Positions 13,991-23,567 of a stretch of DNA of 64,000 bases are shown in pieces. This DNA comes from Achromobacter sp. B7 (lineage in GTDB: Bacteria; Pseudomonadota; Gammaproteobacteria; Burkholderiales; Burkholderiaceae_B). The first letter of the stretch is position 1. Each line of letters opens with the position of its first letter. Both the position numbers and the translations under genes were made by a program. The DNA lies in assembly GCF_003600685.1 (NCBI RefSeq), contig NZ_CP032084.1, positions 1-64,000 of the forward strand, in the 5' to 3' direction. Below the pieces are notes generated by a model, which worked only from the letters and a program-made list of their open reading frames with translations, was not told the origin of the DNA and made no database searches.

Positions 13991-14287
13991 CTACACCTGC
14001 TCAAAACGGATGTAACGCTTGTCGGTGTACTCGCGGCGCGTCGTGATTTCTTCTACCGAGGCGCCCGGCGGGCCGCGCCGCAGCCACTCAAGCATGTGGT
14101 CCACCTGGTCGGGCGTGCCCTGCACCAGGGCTTCGACCGTGCCGTCCAGCAGGTTCTGCACCCAGCCCGTCACACCCAGCATATGAGCGCGCCGCACGGT
14201 CGCGTGGCGATACCCCACGCCTTGCACCGTGCCGCTGACTGACACAAGAACGGTTTCGATATGGGGGTCGGTTTTAGGGTCTTGCAT
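13991..14287 (-). CDS. acyP: Acylphosphatase
   Basis: This small cytosolic enzyme hydrolyses carboxyl-phosphate bonds. It has 98 residues with the active-site signature GTVQGVGYR (catalytic Arg27) and GWVQNLLDGTVE (catalytic Asn45), both intact. It stands alone, converging on the EamA gene and divergent from the dioxygenase gene. Confidence 0.94.
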   Translation of the reverse strand: MQDPKTDPHIETVLVSVSGTVQGVGYRHATVRRAHMLGVTGWVQNLLDGTVEALVQGTPDQVDHMLEWLRRGPPGASVEEITTRREYTDKRYIRFEQV

Positions 14288-14445
14288 GGATTTTCCTTCG
14301 GATGATGCGCCGCCAATGGGATGAATAGGCGGATATGGCTACAGCGGATGGTCTATAGGCCCCATGGGCATCGAAGCGATACGTTAGTGCTCATGTCAAA
14401 ACGTGCCAACGGGAACACCCGCTACCAGAGCTTGGAGAAGCCATT

Positions 14446-15342
14446 ATGGAAGAGACCAGTTTGTTGTCGGAAGCTGAGACAGCGCGCTACAGGGATCAGG
14501 GTTACCTGGCCCTGAAGGACATGTGTCCGCAGGACGAGGTGGGCTATATCCGCCGCACCCTGCTGGACCTGTTCGCCAACAAGACGGGATACAACGAGGG
14601 TGCGCAGTACGACTTTGTGAGCCGGGACGACCCGTCCAAGCCCGCCAAGTTTCCCAGCCTGCACGATCCGCGTCATTATGCCCCCGGTCTGCTCAAGACG
14701 ACTTACCACGAGCGCACGCTGGACCTGGCGCGGCAACTGCTGGGCGAAGAGGCGGCGCTGTATGGCGAGCACGCCCTGCTCAAGCCCGGCCCGTTCGGCC
14801 CCGAGACGCCGTGGCACCAGGACGAGGCGTTCCGTTCGCCCGACTTTGTCTACAACGAACTGAGCATCTGGCTGGCGCTGCAACCGGCAACCGTGGAAAA
14901 CGGCTGCATGCAGTTCATTCCCGGATCGAACAAATGGGATGTGCTGGAACACCGCTCGCCCGGGGGCGACAAGAGCCTGCATCCGCTGGAATGCTGCGGC
15001 GACTTTCGCCGCGACCAGGCCGTGGCCGAACCGCTGGACCCGGGCGGCATCACCGTGCATGACGCGCGCACCTTGCATTTCACGGGGCCCAATACGTCGC
15101 CGTCGCCGCGCCTGGCGTACATCCTGATCTACAACACGCCGCCGGTCTACAAGCCGGGGCGCCGTGAATTTCCGTGGCTGGAAGGCCGCTGGACCGACAG
15201 CCAGACGCGTAAAAAGCAATGGCACAAGCGCGGCGGTCTGGCCGTGGATGTGATGCGCCGGCTGCCGGGCGCGCGGCTGACCAGCCCGCGTTGGGTGGCG
15301 TGGGCAACGATCCGCGCGGTCAGCAAGGTCTGGCCGCGATAG
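14446..15342 (+). CDS. Phytanoyl-CoA dioxygenase (PhyH) family protein
   Basis: This is an Fe(II)/2-oxoglutarate-type oxygenase of 298 residues. The metal triad is visible: H124-x-D126 in PWHQDEAF and the distal His211 in ARTLHFTG, followed by SPRLAY for the co-substrate arginine. The substrate is unknown; bacterial members hydroxylate diverse small molecules. It stands alone between the acylphosphatase and an FMN dehydrogenase gene 209 bases downstream. Confidence 0.85.
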   Translation: MEETSLLSEAETARYRDQGYLALKDMCPQDEVGYIRRTLLDLFANKTGYNEGAQYDFVSRDDPSKPAKFPSLHDPRHYAPGLLKTTYHERTLDLARQLLGEEAALYGEHALLKPGPFGPETPWHQDEAFRSPDFVYNELSIWLALQPATVENGCMQFIPGSNKWDVLEHRSPGGDKSLHPLECCGDFRRDQAVAEPLDPGGITVHDARTLHFTGPNTSPSPRLAYILIYNTPPVYKPGRREFPWLEGRWTDSQTRKKQWHKRGGLAVDVMRRLPGARLTSPRWVAWATIRAVSKVWPR

Positions 15343-15551
15343 CTTGGGTGGACAGGGGGCCGAAAGAGCCCCGGTCAGAGGGGGGGCGAACGGGGCCGGC
15401 AAGCAGCGCTTGCCGGCCTCGGCGCGTATACTGGGCGGCGCCGCAGGTCCTGTTACCCAGGCGTTGCGGCGAGGCCGCCCGCAGCCGGCGGCTCCAGATT
15501 CTAAAAATACGAAACGCAGCTGGCGCACCTCTATCACTCCTCAGACCTCTC

Positions 15552-16715
15552 ATGACCGCTAACCTTTCTACGATCACCTGCATCGAAGATTTGCGCGCCA
15601 TTGCGCAACAGCGCGTGCCGCGCATGTTCTACGACTACGCCGATTCCGGCGCCTGGACCGAAGGCACCTACCGCGCCAATGAAAGCGATTTTCACAAGAT
15701 CAAGCTGCGCCAGCGCGTAGCGGTGAACATGGAAGGCCGGTCGTTGCGCACCACGATGGTGGGCCATGACGTGGTGATGCCGCTGGCAATTTCGCCCACC
15801 GGCCTGACCGGCATGCAGCATGCCGACGGCGAGATCCTGGCGGCCAAGGCGGCGGCGGATTTCGGCGTGCCGTTCACCTTGTCCACGATGAGCATCTGCT
15901 CGCTGGAAGACGTGGCAGAAGCCACCAAAAAGCCGTTCTGGTTCCAGCTGTACGTGATGCGCGACCGCGAATTCGTGGCCAACCTGATCGACCGCGCCAA
16001 GGCCGCCGGCTGCACCGCGCTGGTGCTGACGCTGGACTTGCAGATCCTGGGCCAGCGCCACAAGGACATCAAGAATGGCCTGTCGACGCCGCCCAAGCCC
16101 ACGCTGCGCAACCTGATCAACCTGGCGACCAAACCGCGCTGGTGCATGGGCATGCTGGGCACCAAGCGCCGCACGTTCGGCAACATCGTCGGCCACGCCA
16201 AGGGCGTCAGCGACCTGTCGTCGCTGTCCTCCTGGACGGCCGAGCAATTCGACCCGCGCCTGAGCTGGGACGATGTGGAATGGATCAAGCAGCGCTGGGG
16301 CGGCAAGCTCATCATCAAGGGCATCCTGGATGTGGAAGATGCGCACCTGGCCGCCAATAGCGGGGCCGATGCGCTGATCGTCAGCAACCACGGCGGGCGC
16401 CAGCTGGACGGCGCCATGTCGTCGATCGCGGCGTTGCCGTCGATTGCCGATGCGGTGGGCTCGAAGATCGAAGTCTGGATGGACGGCGGCATCCGTTCCG
16501 GCCAGGACATCCTGAAGGCGGTGGCGCTGGGCGCGCGCGGCACGATGATCGGCCGCGCCTTCCTGTACGGCCTGGGCGCGTACGGCCAGGCGGGCGTGAC
16601 CCGCGTGCTGGAGCTGCTTTACAAGGAAATGGATACGACGATGGCGCTGTGCGGCCGCCGTAATCTTGAAGTGGGCGACCGCAGCATCCTGCTGCCCGGC
16701 ACGTACCCGACCTGA
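15552..16715 (+). CDS. FMN-dependent alpha-hydroxy-acid dehydrogenase (LldD family)
   Basis: It oxidises a 2-hydroxy acid such as L-lactate or a relative to the 2-oxo acid using FMN. The 387 residues form a full TIM barrel. The active-site base is His280 in SNHGGRQLDGA, and the phosphate-binding segment is DGGIRSGQDILKA. The N-terminus RMFYDYADSGAWTEGTYRAN is typical. The upstream frame is open, but ATG 15552 gives the family start. It converges on the IclR gene, which may respond to the same acids. Confidence 0.9.
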   Translation: MTANLSTITCIEDLRAIAQQRVPRMFYDYADSGAWTEGTYRANESDFHKIKLRQRVAVNMEGRSLRTTMVGHDVVMPLAISPTGLTGMQHADGEILAAKAAADFGVPFTLSTMSICSLEDVAEATKKPFWFQLYVMRDREFVANLIDRAKAAGCTALVLTLDLQILGQRHKDIKNGLSTPPKPTLRNLINLATKPRWCMGMLGTKRRTFGNIVGHAKGVSDLSSLSSWTAEQFDPRLSWDDVEWIKQRWGGKLIIKGILDVEDAHLAANSGADALIVSNHGGRQLDGAMSSIAALPSIADAVGSKIEVWMDGGIRSGQDILKAVALGARGTMIGRAFLYGLGAYGQAGVTRVLELLYKEMDTTMALCGRRNLEVGDRSILLPGTYPT

Positions 16716-16817
16716 GGCGGGGCGCCTGTGCGCGCCATGCGATGTGATTGAACCGCCGTTCGCGGCGGCCCCCTTCGTACATACCGCGCACCTCGCGCAC
16801 CATGCGCAGCGCGCGGA

Positions 16818-17660
16818 CTATGCCCCGTTGCCGGCGCCCAGGTACTGGCTGGGCCGCCGCAACGCCGGGTCGAAAGGATTGATCTGCGCGCCCACTGCGT
16901 CGGCCTCCCGGCGCAGCATTTCAACGATTAGCGGCAGGCGCTCGTCGTTGATGCGTTCGATGGGAGCGGCCACGCTCAGCGCCGCCACCGTGACGCCGTT
17001 GCGGTCTTGGACCGGCACCGCCAGCCCCGCGATATTCGGAAACACGCCCTGCCCCTGGCTGCGCGCGTACTGCAATTGCTGGCATTCCTGGATGCGTACC
17101 CGCATCGAGATTTCATCGACGAAACCCAGATGGTGCAGCCGGGGAATGTTGAAGCGGATGACCTCTTCGCGTTCCGCCTCCGGCAAGCTGGCCAGCAGCA
17201 CCAGGCCGCCCTGGCCCATGCCCAGCGGCACGCGCCCGCCGATGTCGCCGGTATGCGAACGCACCGGAAAAGCCCCGTCCACCCGGTCCACGCAGACCGC
17301 GTCAAAGCCGCTGCGCACCAGCAGAAAAATGGTGTCGTTCAGCATGCCCGACAGCCGCAGCATGGCCGGGCGGTACAGCGTGCGCAAGCTGGATTGATGC
17401 GTGCCCGCGGCCGCTGCCAGCGCAAAGAAAGCCACGCTCAGCTGATAGCCCTTGCTTTGCGCGGGTTGCTCCACCACCCCTTCCTGCATCAAGCCTTGCA
17501 GCACGCGATGCACCGTGGCCTGCGCCTGGCCGGTACGCGCGGCGATGTCGGTCAGCCGCAGCTTTTCGCCCTTGGCATCGGCCAACACGCGCAGCACCGC
17601 AAACGCCCGTTGCAAGACCCCCTGGCCGCTGGAATCGTCCGCTGTCTCAGTTTTCTTCAT
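16818..17660 (-). CDS. IclR-family transcriptional regulator
   Basis: This 280-residue regulator has a winged helix at about 10-75 (LTDIAARTGQAQATVHRVLQ) and an IclR effector domain. I start at ATG 17660 (MKKTETADDSS); the open frame continues upstream without a family-like sequence. It is divergent from the Pot-type transporter operon at 17876 and probably controls it. Half-sites TTCCGACAAAC (17668) and TTGTTCGGAA (17744) in the shared gap are roughly inverted copies and may be its operators. Confidence 0.9.
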   Translation of the reverse strand: MKKTETADDSSGQGVLQRAFAVLRVLADAKGEKLRLTDIAARTGQAQATVHRVLQGLMQEGVVEQPAQSKGYQLSVAFFALAAAAGTHQSSLRTLYRPAMLRLSGMLNDTIFLLVRSGFDAVCVDRVDGAFPVRSHTGDIGGRVPLGMGQGGLVLLASLPEAEREEVIRFNIPRLHHLGFVDEISMRVRIQECQQLQYARSQGQGVFPNIAGLAVPVQDRNGVTVAALSVAAPIERINDERLPLIVEMLRREADAVGAQINPFDPALRRPSQYLGAGNGA

Positions 17661-17761
17661 TATTGAATTCCGACAAACAAAATATCCAGCATCATTTGTA
17701 GCAGTAAATTCTTCTGGGCGGAAATCGCAGCCGATAAATTCGATTGTTCGGAAAACCCTAA

Positions 17762-17791
17762 TTGACCACGTATTTTGGCAACTCCTAGACT
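17762..17791 (+). promoter_or_regulatory. Predicted promoter of catabolic module 1
   Basis: TTGACC at 17762 and TAGACT at 17786 are separated by 18 bases in the IclR/transporter divergent gap. The sequence resembles a sigma-70 promoter reading toward 17876. Confidence 0.5.
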
Positions 17792-17875
17792 GGCCCCATC
17801 GATAAGCCGCTAACGCGCCGGGCAACCGGGCCAACACGCGGCACAACGCCCGCATCGGGCGACGGGGTTTGGAAA

Positions 17876-18946
17876 ATGTCATTTCTGCGGCTGGACAACG
17901 TCTCGAAGAACTACGGCGACTTGCGCGTCGTTTCCGACCTGAACCTGACCGTTGAAAAGGGCGAGTTCGTCTCACTGCTCGGCCCCTCGGGTTGCGGCAA
18001 GACCACCACCTTGCAGATGATCGCCGGCTTTGCCGACGTGACCCAGGGCGTCATCACGCTGGATGGGCGCGACATCACCCATGCCAAACCCAACACGCGC
18101 GGCCTGGGCATCGTGTTCCAAAGCTACGCCCTGTTTCCGCACCTGACCGTGGCCGACAACGTGGCCTTCGGCTTGAAGATGCGCAAAGTGGAACGCGCCG
18201 AGCGCGCGGAACGCGTGCGCGAGGCGCTGGCGCTGGTCAAGCTGGACAAGCACGCCGACCGCTATCCGCGCGAGCTTTCGGGCGGCCAACGCCAGCGCGT
18301 GGCGCTGTCCCGCGCGCTGGTCATCCGCCCGCCCGTGTTGCTGCTGGACGAGCCGCTGTCCAACCTGGATGCCAAGCTGCGCGAAGACATGCAGTTTGAA
18401 TTGCGCGGCATCCAGAAGAAGATCGGCACCACCACCGTGATGGTCACGCACGACCAGGCCGAAGCCCTGTCCATCAGCGATCGCGTCGTGGTCATGCAGG
18501 ACGGCCGTGCCACACAGGTGGACGCGCCGTTTCGCATGTACGAACATCCGCAAACCGAATTCATTTCGCGCTTTGTCGGCAAGACCAACCTGTTGCCTGG
18601 CCGCGTCACGCGTTGCGGCGCGCAAGCCGAAATCGAAACCGGCGCGCTGCGCGTGCTGGTCGACGGCGAAGGCCTGCGCCACGGCGACAACGTGCAGCTA
18701 TCGCTGCGCCCCGAAAAACTGGTGCCGGTGCCCGCCGGCCAGGGCAAGCTGGCCTGTGTGGTCAGCACGCGCTACTTCCTGGGCAGCCAGTGGATGTACG
18801 ACCTGGATTCGCCGGTGGGGGCGCTGACCGTGCTGACGCCCAACGACGGCCGCCGCCCGCATGACGATGGCGAGGCCATCGGGCTGGACTGGGCCGAGGG
18901 CGTGCTGCGCGTGTTGCGCGCGCCTGCCGTGGAAAAGGCCGCCTGA
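17876..18946 (+). CDS. Pot-type ABC transporter ATPase (module 1)
   Basis: This is a 356-residue ATPase of the spermidine/putrescine class. It has Walker A GPSGCGKTT, signature LSGGQRQRVALSRAL and Walker B LLLDEPLSNLDAKLR, plus a C-terminal TOBE region from about 285. It heads an operon with two permeases, three dehydrogenase subunits and a receptor. The substrate class is probably an amine, amino acid or opine, judged from the enzymes. Confidence 0.93.
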   Translation: MSFLRLDNVSKNYGDLRVVSDLNLTVEKGEFVSLLGPSGCGKTTTLQMIAGFADVTQGVITLDGRDITHAKPNTRGLGIVFQSYALFPHLTVADNVAFGLKMRKVERAERAERVREALALVKLDKHADRYPRELSGGQRQRVALSRALVIRPPVLLLDEPLSNLDAKLREDMQFELRGIQKKIGTTTVMVTHDQAEALSISDRVVVMQDGRATQVDAPFRMYEHPQTEFISRFVGKTNLLPGRVTRCGAQAEIETGALRVLVDGEGLRHGDNVQLSLRPEKLVPVPAGQGKLACVVSTRYFLGSQWMYDLDSPVGALTVLTPNDGRRPHDDGEAIGLDWAEGVLRVLRAPAVEKAA

Positions 18947-18947
18947 C

Positions 18948-19829
18948 ATGGCGACGCTGACTCAAGCCGCCACCGGCCCCAAGCCGCGCAATGATGGCCT
19001 GCTGGCCATTCTGGGCTCCATCCCGCTGGCCATTGTTTTTCTGACACTGGTGCTGACGCCGCTGGCGCTGACCTTCGTGCTGTCGTTTCGGCCGTTCGAC
19101 TACGGCGCGGGCATCTTGCCCGGCCACACGTTCGAACACTATCTGGCCGTGGTCACCGACAGCTACTTCCTGGAGATCTTCTGGCGCACCTTCTGGATCG
19201 CCGGCGTCACCACGCTGATCTGCGTGCTGATCGGCGCGCCCGAAGCCTACATCCTGTCCCGCATGGGCAAGCCGTGGCGGTCCATCTTTTTGCTGGTCGT
19301 GCTGTCGCCCCTGTTGATATCGCTGGTGGTGCGGGCGTTCGGCTGGAGCATGCTGTTGGGACCAGGCGGCGCCATCGGTCGCGCGGCCGCCGCCCTGGGC
19401 ATGGGGCCGCTGCTGTACACGCCCACCGCCGTCATCATCGGCCTGGTGCACGTGATGCTGCCCTTCATGGTCATCCCCGTGTGGACGTCGCTGCAAAAGC
19501 TGGACCCCACCGTCGAGCACGCCGCGCTGTCGCTGAACGCATCGCGTTTTCAGACGCTGACGCGCATCGTGCTGCCGCAAGCCATGCCCGGCATCCTGTC
19601 GGGCAGCCTGATCGTGTTTGGCCTGTCGGCCAGCTCGTTCGCCATCCCCGCGCTGCTGGGCGGACGACGGCTGAAGATGGTCGCCACCGTCGTGTACGAC
19701 GAATTCCTGACCGAGCTGAACTGGCCGCTGGGCGCGGCCATCGCCATCGTGCTCCTGGTGCTCAACGTCATCATCATGATGGCGTACAACCGCGTTGTCG
19801 AACGCTCTTACCGACGCAGCCTGGGCTAG
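18948..19829 (+). CDS. Pot-type ABC permease, PotB class (module 1)
   Basis: This inner-membrane permease of 293 residues has about six spans and the EAA loop EHAALSLNASRFQTLTRIVLP. ATG 18948 sits one base after the ATPase stop and gives a cytoplasmic N-terminus followed by a clean first span. It forms the channel with the next gene product. Confidence 0.92.
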   Translation: MATLTQAATGPKPRNDGLLAILGSIPLAIVFLTLVLTPLALTFVLSFRPFDYGAGILPGHTFEHYLAVVTDSYFLEIFWRTFWIAGVTTLICVLIGAPEAYILSRMGKPWRSIFLLVVLSPLLISLVVRAFGWSMLLGPGGAIGRAAAALGMGPLLYTPTAVIIGLVHVMLPFMVIPVWTSLQKLDPTVEHAALSLNASRFQTLTRIVLPQAMPGILSGSLIVFGLSASSFAIPALLGGRRLKMVATVVYDEFLTELNWPLGAAIAIVLLVLNVIIMMAYNRVVERSYRRSLG

Positions 19830-19845
19830 CCGACAAGGAACCAAC

Positions 19846-20640
19846 ATGCAGAAAAACGGCCCTTTCGCGCTGGCGTTCAACTTCCTGGTGGTGGCCTTCG
19901 TGCTGGCGCCGCTGGTCATCGTGTGCCTGGTGGCGTTCACGCCCGACTCCACGCTGACAGTGCCCACCACGCAATTTTCGCTGCGCTGGTTCCGGGCGGT
20001 GTTCGAACATCCCAACTTCATGCAGGCGTTTCAGAACAGCCTGTGGCTGGCCTTTCTGTCGGCCACCATCGCCGTGTGCCTGGCCGTGCCGGCCGCCATC
20101 GCCATTACGCGTTACCGCTTCCCGGGCCGCGATGTGCTGAACGGCCTGTTCCTGTCGCCGCTGATGATTCCGCACCTGGTGCTGGGCGTGGCGCTGCTGC
20201 GCTTTTTCGCGCTGATGGGCATGGCCGGCAGTTTTTCGTGGCTGGTCGCCGCGCACGTCGTCGTCATCACGCCGTACGTGATGCGGCTGGTGATCGGCGC
20301 GCTGGTCGGCTTTGACCGCTCCATCGAACACGCCGCGCTGTCGCTGGGCGCCAGCCGCGCCACCGTGTTCTTCCAGATGACCCTGCCGCTGATCATTCCC
20401 GGCGTGTCCGGCGGCTGGCTGCTGGCCTTCATCAACAGCTTCGATGAACTGACCATGTCCGTCTTCATCACCGCGCCGTCCACCATCACGCTGCCCGTGC
20501 GCATGTACATGTACGCCACGGAATCCATCGACCCGATGATGGCCGCCGTGTCGGCGCTGGTCATCCTGTTGACCGCCGTCACCATGCTGTTGCTGGACCG
20601 CGTGTACGGCCTGGACCGCGTGCTGGTGGGGCAGAAATGA
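19846..20640 (+). CDS. Pot-type ABC permease, PotC class (module 1)
   Basis: This second permease has 264 residues and about six spans. Its EAA loop reads EHAALSLGASRATVFFQMTLP, with SFDELTMSVFIT in the segment typical of PotC. ATG 19846 follows AAGGA. It is 16 bases behind the PotB-class gene and 37 bases ahead of the small iron-sulfur subunit. Confidence 0.92.
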   Translation: MQKNGPFALAFNFLVVAFVLAPLVIVCLVAFTPDSTLTVPTTQFSLRWFRAVFEHPNFMQAFQNSLWLAFLSATIAVCLAVPAAIAITRYRFPGRDVLNGLFLSPLMIPHLVLGVALLRFFALMGMAGSFSWLVAAHVVVITPYVMRLVIGALVGFDRSIEHAALSLGASRATVFFQMTLPLIIPGVSGGWLLAFINSFDELTMSVFITAPSTITLPVRMYMYATESIDPMMAAVSALVILLTAVTMLLLDRVYGLDRVLVGQK

Positions 20641-20677
20641 AACGCTTGCCGTTGGCGAAAAGAGAGGCGCCGGCATC

Positions 20678-21019
20678 ATGGCAATACTGAAACGCCTGGC
20701 GGAATCGGGCCGGCCCGCCGTCCCGTTCACCTTGAACGGGCAAGCCTGTACCGCGCTGGCCGGCGACACCGTCTTGACCGCCGTGCTGACCCAGGCCGAC
20801 TGCGTGCGCCATTCCGAATTCAGCGGCAGCCCACGCGCCGGCTTCTGCATGATGGGCGCCTGCCAGGACTGCTGGATGCAGCTTGAAGACGGCTCGCGCC
20901 TGCGCGCCTGCTCAACGTTTGTCGAACCCGGCATGCGTCTTTTAAGTCTGCCCATGGCGCCCGCTGCCGTGCCCGGCACGCTGGCGGCGGCACCCTGGCC
21001 CGAGGACGACATCGCATGA
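20678..21019 (+). CDS. Small 2Fe-2S subunit of heteromeric dehydrogenase (module 1, HcnA-like)
   Basis: This 113-residue ferredoxin-like subunit is of the type found in HcnA, opine oxidase and hydroxyproline dehydrogenase. Cys57, Cys62, Cys65 and Cys78 (GFCMMGACQDCW then RACST) supply the 2Fe-2S ligands. It passes electrons between flavoprotein subunits. Its stop overlaps the start of the large subunit by four bases, so the two are translationally coupled. Confidence 0.88.
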   Translation: MAILKRLAESGRPAVPFTLNGQACTALAGDTVLTAVLTQADCVRHSEFSGSPRAGFCMMGACQDCWMQLEDGSRLRACSTFVEPGMRLLSLPMAPAAVPGTLAAAPWPEDDIA

Positions 21020-22401
21020 GCATCGTGATGCCCGTCATCGTAGGCGCCGGCCCGGCCGGCGTGCGCGCCGCTCAGGCGCTGGTCGCGCACGGCCTGCGGC
21101 CCGTCATCCTGGACGAAGCGCTGCGCGCCGGTGGGCAGATCTACCGCCAGCCGCCACCCGGATTCCAACGCCCGAAGTCCGCGCTGTACGGCTTTGAACA
21201 TCGCAAGGCCGATGCCGTGCATCGCGCCATGGCCGCCTTGCAGCCGCACGCCGACTATCGACCCGGCAGCCTGGTGTGGAACGTGGAAGGCAAGACGCTG
21301 GACGTGATGCAAGACGGCGTCAGCACCGCCGTGCCCTACACCCACCTGATCCTTGCCACCGGCGCCACCGACCGCGTGCTGCCCTTTCCCGGCTGGCTGA
21401 CGCCCGGCGTCTACACCTTGGGCGGATCGCAGGTCGCGCTGAAATTCCAGGGCTGCGCCATCGGATCGCGCGTAGTCTTCATGGGTACCGGGCCGCTGCT
21501 TTACCTGGTGGCCTATCAATACGCCAAGGCCGGCGCGCAAGTGGCTGCCGTGCTCGACACCGCGCGCTTTACCGACCACCTGGCCGCGCTGCCCGGCATG
21601 CTGCGCGCGCCCGGGCTGCTGGCCAAGGGGATGTACACCATGGCCTGGCTGCGCGCGCATGGCGTGCCGCTGCATCGCGGCGTGCGGCCCGTCGCCGTGC
21701 ATGGCAAGGACCGCGTATCGGGCCTGACCTATCGCCAGGGCAACCGCGACCACACCGTGTCCTGCGACGCCGTGGCCTACGGCCTGGCGCTGCGATCCGA
21801 AACCCAACTGGCCAGCCTGGTCGGCTGCGAATTCGAATTCAATGCGCGCGATAGAAGCTGGACGCCACGCCGCGATACCGCCGGACGCGGCAGCGTGCCC
21901 GGCGTCTATGTCGCCGGTGACGGCGCCGCCATCGCCGGCGCCGACGCCGCCGAACTTGCGGGTGAACGCGCCGCGTTGGCGCTGCTGCAAGACATCGGCC
22001 AACCCGTCGACACCGCGCGTGCCCGCCTGCTGGAAACGCGCCTGGACGCCAACAGCCGAGTGCGCTCCGCGCTGGAACGCGCCTTTCCCTTTCCCGAGGA
22101 CTGGGCCGCAACCATCGCCGACGACACCGTCATCTGCCGCTGCGAAGACGTGACGGCTGGCACGGTGCGACGCGCCGTCACCGACACGGGGGCGCAAGAA
22201 CTGAACCGCCTCAAAGCGCTGACACGCGTCGGCATGGGCCGCTGCCAGGGCCGCATGTGCGGCGCGGCGGCAGCCGAGGTCCTGGCGCAAGCCTGCGGCC
22301 GCACGCCCGCCGACGTGGGCCGCTTGCGTAACCAGCCGCCCGTCAAACCGGTACCCGTGCGCGTGGTGTGCCTGGAACGTCAGGACAAGGTGTCGACATG
22401 A
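21016..22401 (+). CDS. FAD/NAD(P)-binding subunit with BFD-like Fe-S domain (module 1, HcnB-like)
   Basis: This 461-residue flavoprotein has the dinucleotide motif VIVGAGPAGVRAAQAL at residue 7 and a second nucleotide fold around MGTGPLLY. The C-terminus is a BFD-like Fe-S domain with C374-x-C376 and C410-x4-C415. It matches the alpha subunit of HcnABC/opine-oxidase-type dehydrogenases. It overlaps its neighbours by four bases on both sides. Confidence 0.88.
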   Translation: MSIVMPVIVGAGPAGVRAAQALVAHGLRPVILDEALRAGGQIYRQPPPGFQRPKSALYGFEHRKADAVHRAMAALQPHADYRPGSLVWNVEGKTLDVMQDGVSTAVPYTHLILATGATDRVLPFPGWLTPGVYTLGGSQVALKFQGCAIGSRVVFMGTGPLLYLVAYQYAKAGAQVAAVLDTARFTDHLAALPGMLRAPGLLAKGMYTMAWLRAHGVPLHRGVRPVAVHGKDRVSGLTYRQGNRDHTVSCDAVAYGLALRSETQLASLVGCEFEFNARDRSWTPRRDTAGRGSVPGVYVAGDGAAIAGADAAELAGERAALALLQDIGQPVDTARARLLETRLDANSRVRSALERAFPFPEDWAATIADDTVICRCEDVTAGTVRRAVTDTGAQELNRLKALTRVGMGRCQGRMCGAAAAEVLAQACGRTPADVGRLRNQPPVKPVPVRVVCLERQDKVST

Positions 22402-23567
22402 CGCGGCGCATCGACACCGAAGTGGCCATCATCGGCGGCGGCATCGTCGGTGGCAGCGCCGCGCTGTTCCTGCGGCGCGCCGGCGTACCCGTCGTCTTGC
22501 TGGAAGCCGCCTTGTGCGGCGCGCGCGCCAGCGGCGTCAACTATGGCGGTGTGCGGCGGCAAGGGCGCGGGCTGGAACAGATGCCCCTGGCCCGACGCGC
22601 ACATGAACTGTGGGGCCAGCTGCCGTCACTGATCGGCATCGATGGCGAATACGTGCGCTCTGGTCATTTGAAGCTGGCCGCGTCCAACGCCGACATGGTG
22701 CAGTTGGAAGCGTATCGCCAGCGCACGCGCGGCTTCGGCATGCACCTGCAAATGCTGGACCGCCGCGAGCTGGCGCGCCGCTTCGGCTGGCTGGGCCAGG
22801 ACGTCGCGGGCGGATCCTTCTGCCCCGAAGACGGCCACGCCAACCCCCGGCTGGTGTCACCGGCTTTCGCGCGCGCGGCGGCGGCGCTGGGCGCCGACGT
22901 GCGCGAAGGCGTGAAGGTTACCCAGGCCGATCACGACGGCACGCACTTCATCGTGCGCGCCGACGGCCTGGAAGTGCGCTCCCGCGTCCTGCTCAATTGC
23001 GCGGGCGCCTGGGCGGGCCGCTTTGCAGAGCACTTTGGCGAAGCCGTACCCGAAACGTCCATCCACCCTTTGATGATGGTCACCGAGCCGCTGCCCGTCT
23101 TCATGGACGTCAGCCTGGGCATACAAGGCGGTGGCATCTACGCACGACAGGTCGCGCGCGGCAATTGCGTCATCGGCGGTGGCCGTGGCGTGTCCACCGA
23201 CCCCGACTACGCACGGCCTGGCCGCGCCGGCCTGGGCGCGCTGATGGCCAACGCTACCCGGCTGCTGCCCGTGCTGCGCGGCGCGCAGGTCGTCCGCTTC
23301 TGGACCGGCGTGGAAGGCAACATGCCCGACCACAATCCCGTGCTGGGCCCCAGCGCCCGAGTCCCCGGCCTGTTCCACGCCTTCGGCCTGTCCGGCGCCG
23401 GTTTCCAGATCGGCCCCGCCGTGGGCGAAGTGCTTTCCGAACTGGTCCTGCGCGGCCAGTCCTCGATTCCTATCGATGCCTTTTGCATTGAACGATACGC
23501 GGCCGCCGCTCACGGCGCCGTGGCTCGGCCTGAACGTGTTCGTGAGCAAACGCAGGAGTCACCATGA
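22398..23567 (+). CDS. FAD-dependent DAO-family subunit (module 1, HcnC-like)
   Basis: This is the likely catalytic beta subunit, 389 residues, related to glycine and D-amino-acid oxidases. The FAD motif is EVAIIGGGIVGGSAALFLRR and the closing segment HAFGLSGAGFQIGPAVGE. It should oxidise a C-N bond of the imported compound to an imine. ATG 22398 overlaps the preceding stop, and its own stop overlaps the receptor gene start. Glycine, D-proline, hydroxyproline and opines are all possible substrates; sequence alone does not decide. Confidence 0.88.
   Translation: MTRRIDTEVAIIGGGIVGGSAALFLRRAGVPVVLLEAALCGARASGVNYGGVRRQGRGLEQMPLARRAHELWGQLPSLIGIDGEYVRSGHLKLAASNADMVQLEAYRQRTRGFGMHLQMLDRRELARRFGWLGQDVAGGSFCPEDGHANPRLVSPAFARAAAALGADVREGVKVTQADHDGTHFIVRADGLEVRSRVLLNCAGAWAGRFAEHFGEAVPETSIHPLMMVTEPLPVFMDVSLGIQGGGIYARQVARGNCVIGGGRGVSTDPDYARPGRAGLGALMANATRLLPVLRGAQVVRFWTGVEGNMPDHNPVLGPSARVPGLFHAFGLSGAGFQIGPAVGEVLSELVLRGQSSIPIDAFCIERYAAAAHGAVARPERVREQTQESP

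Noticed and set aside
16753..16768. CCGCCG-TTCG-CGGCGG hairpin between converging lldD-type and iclR genes as a terminator
   Set aside because: There is no T-run on either strand, so intrinsic termination is not supported.
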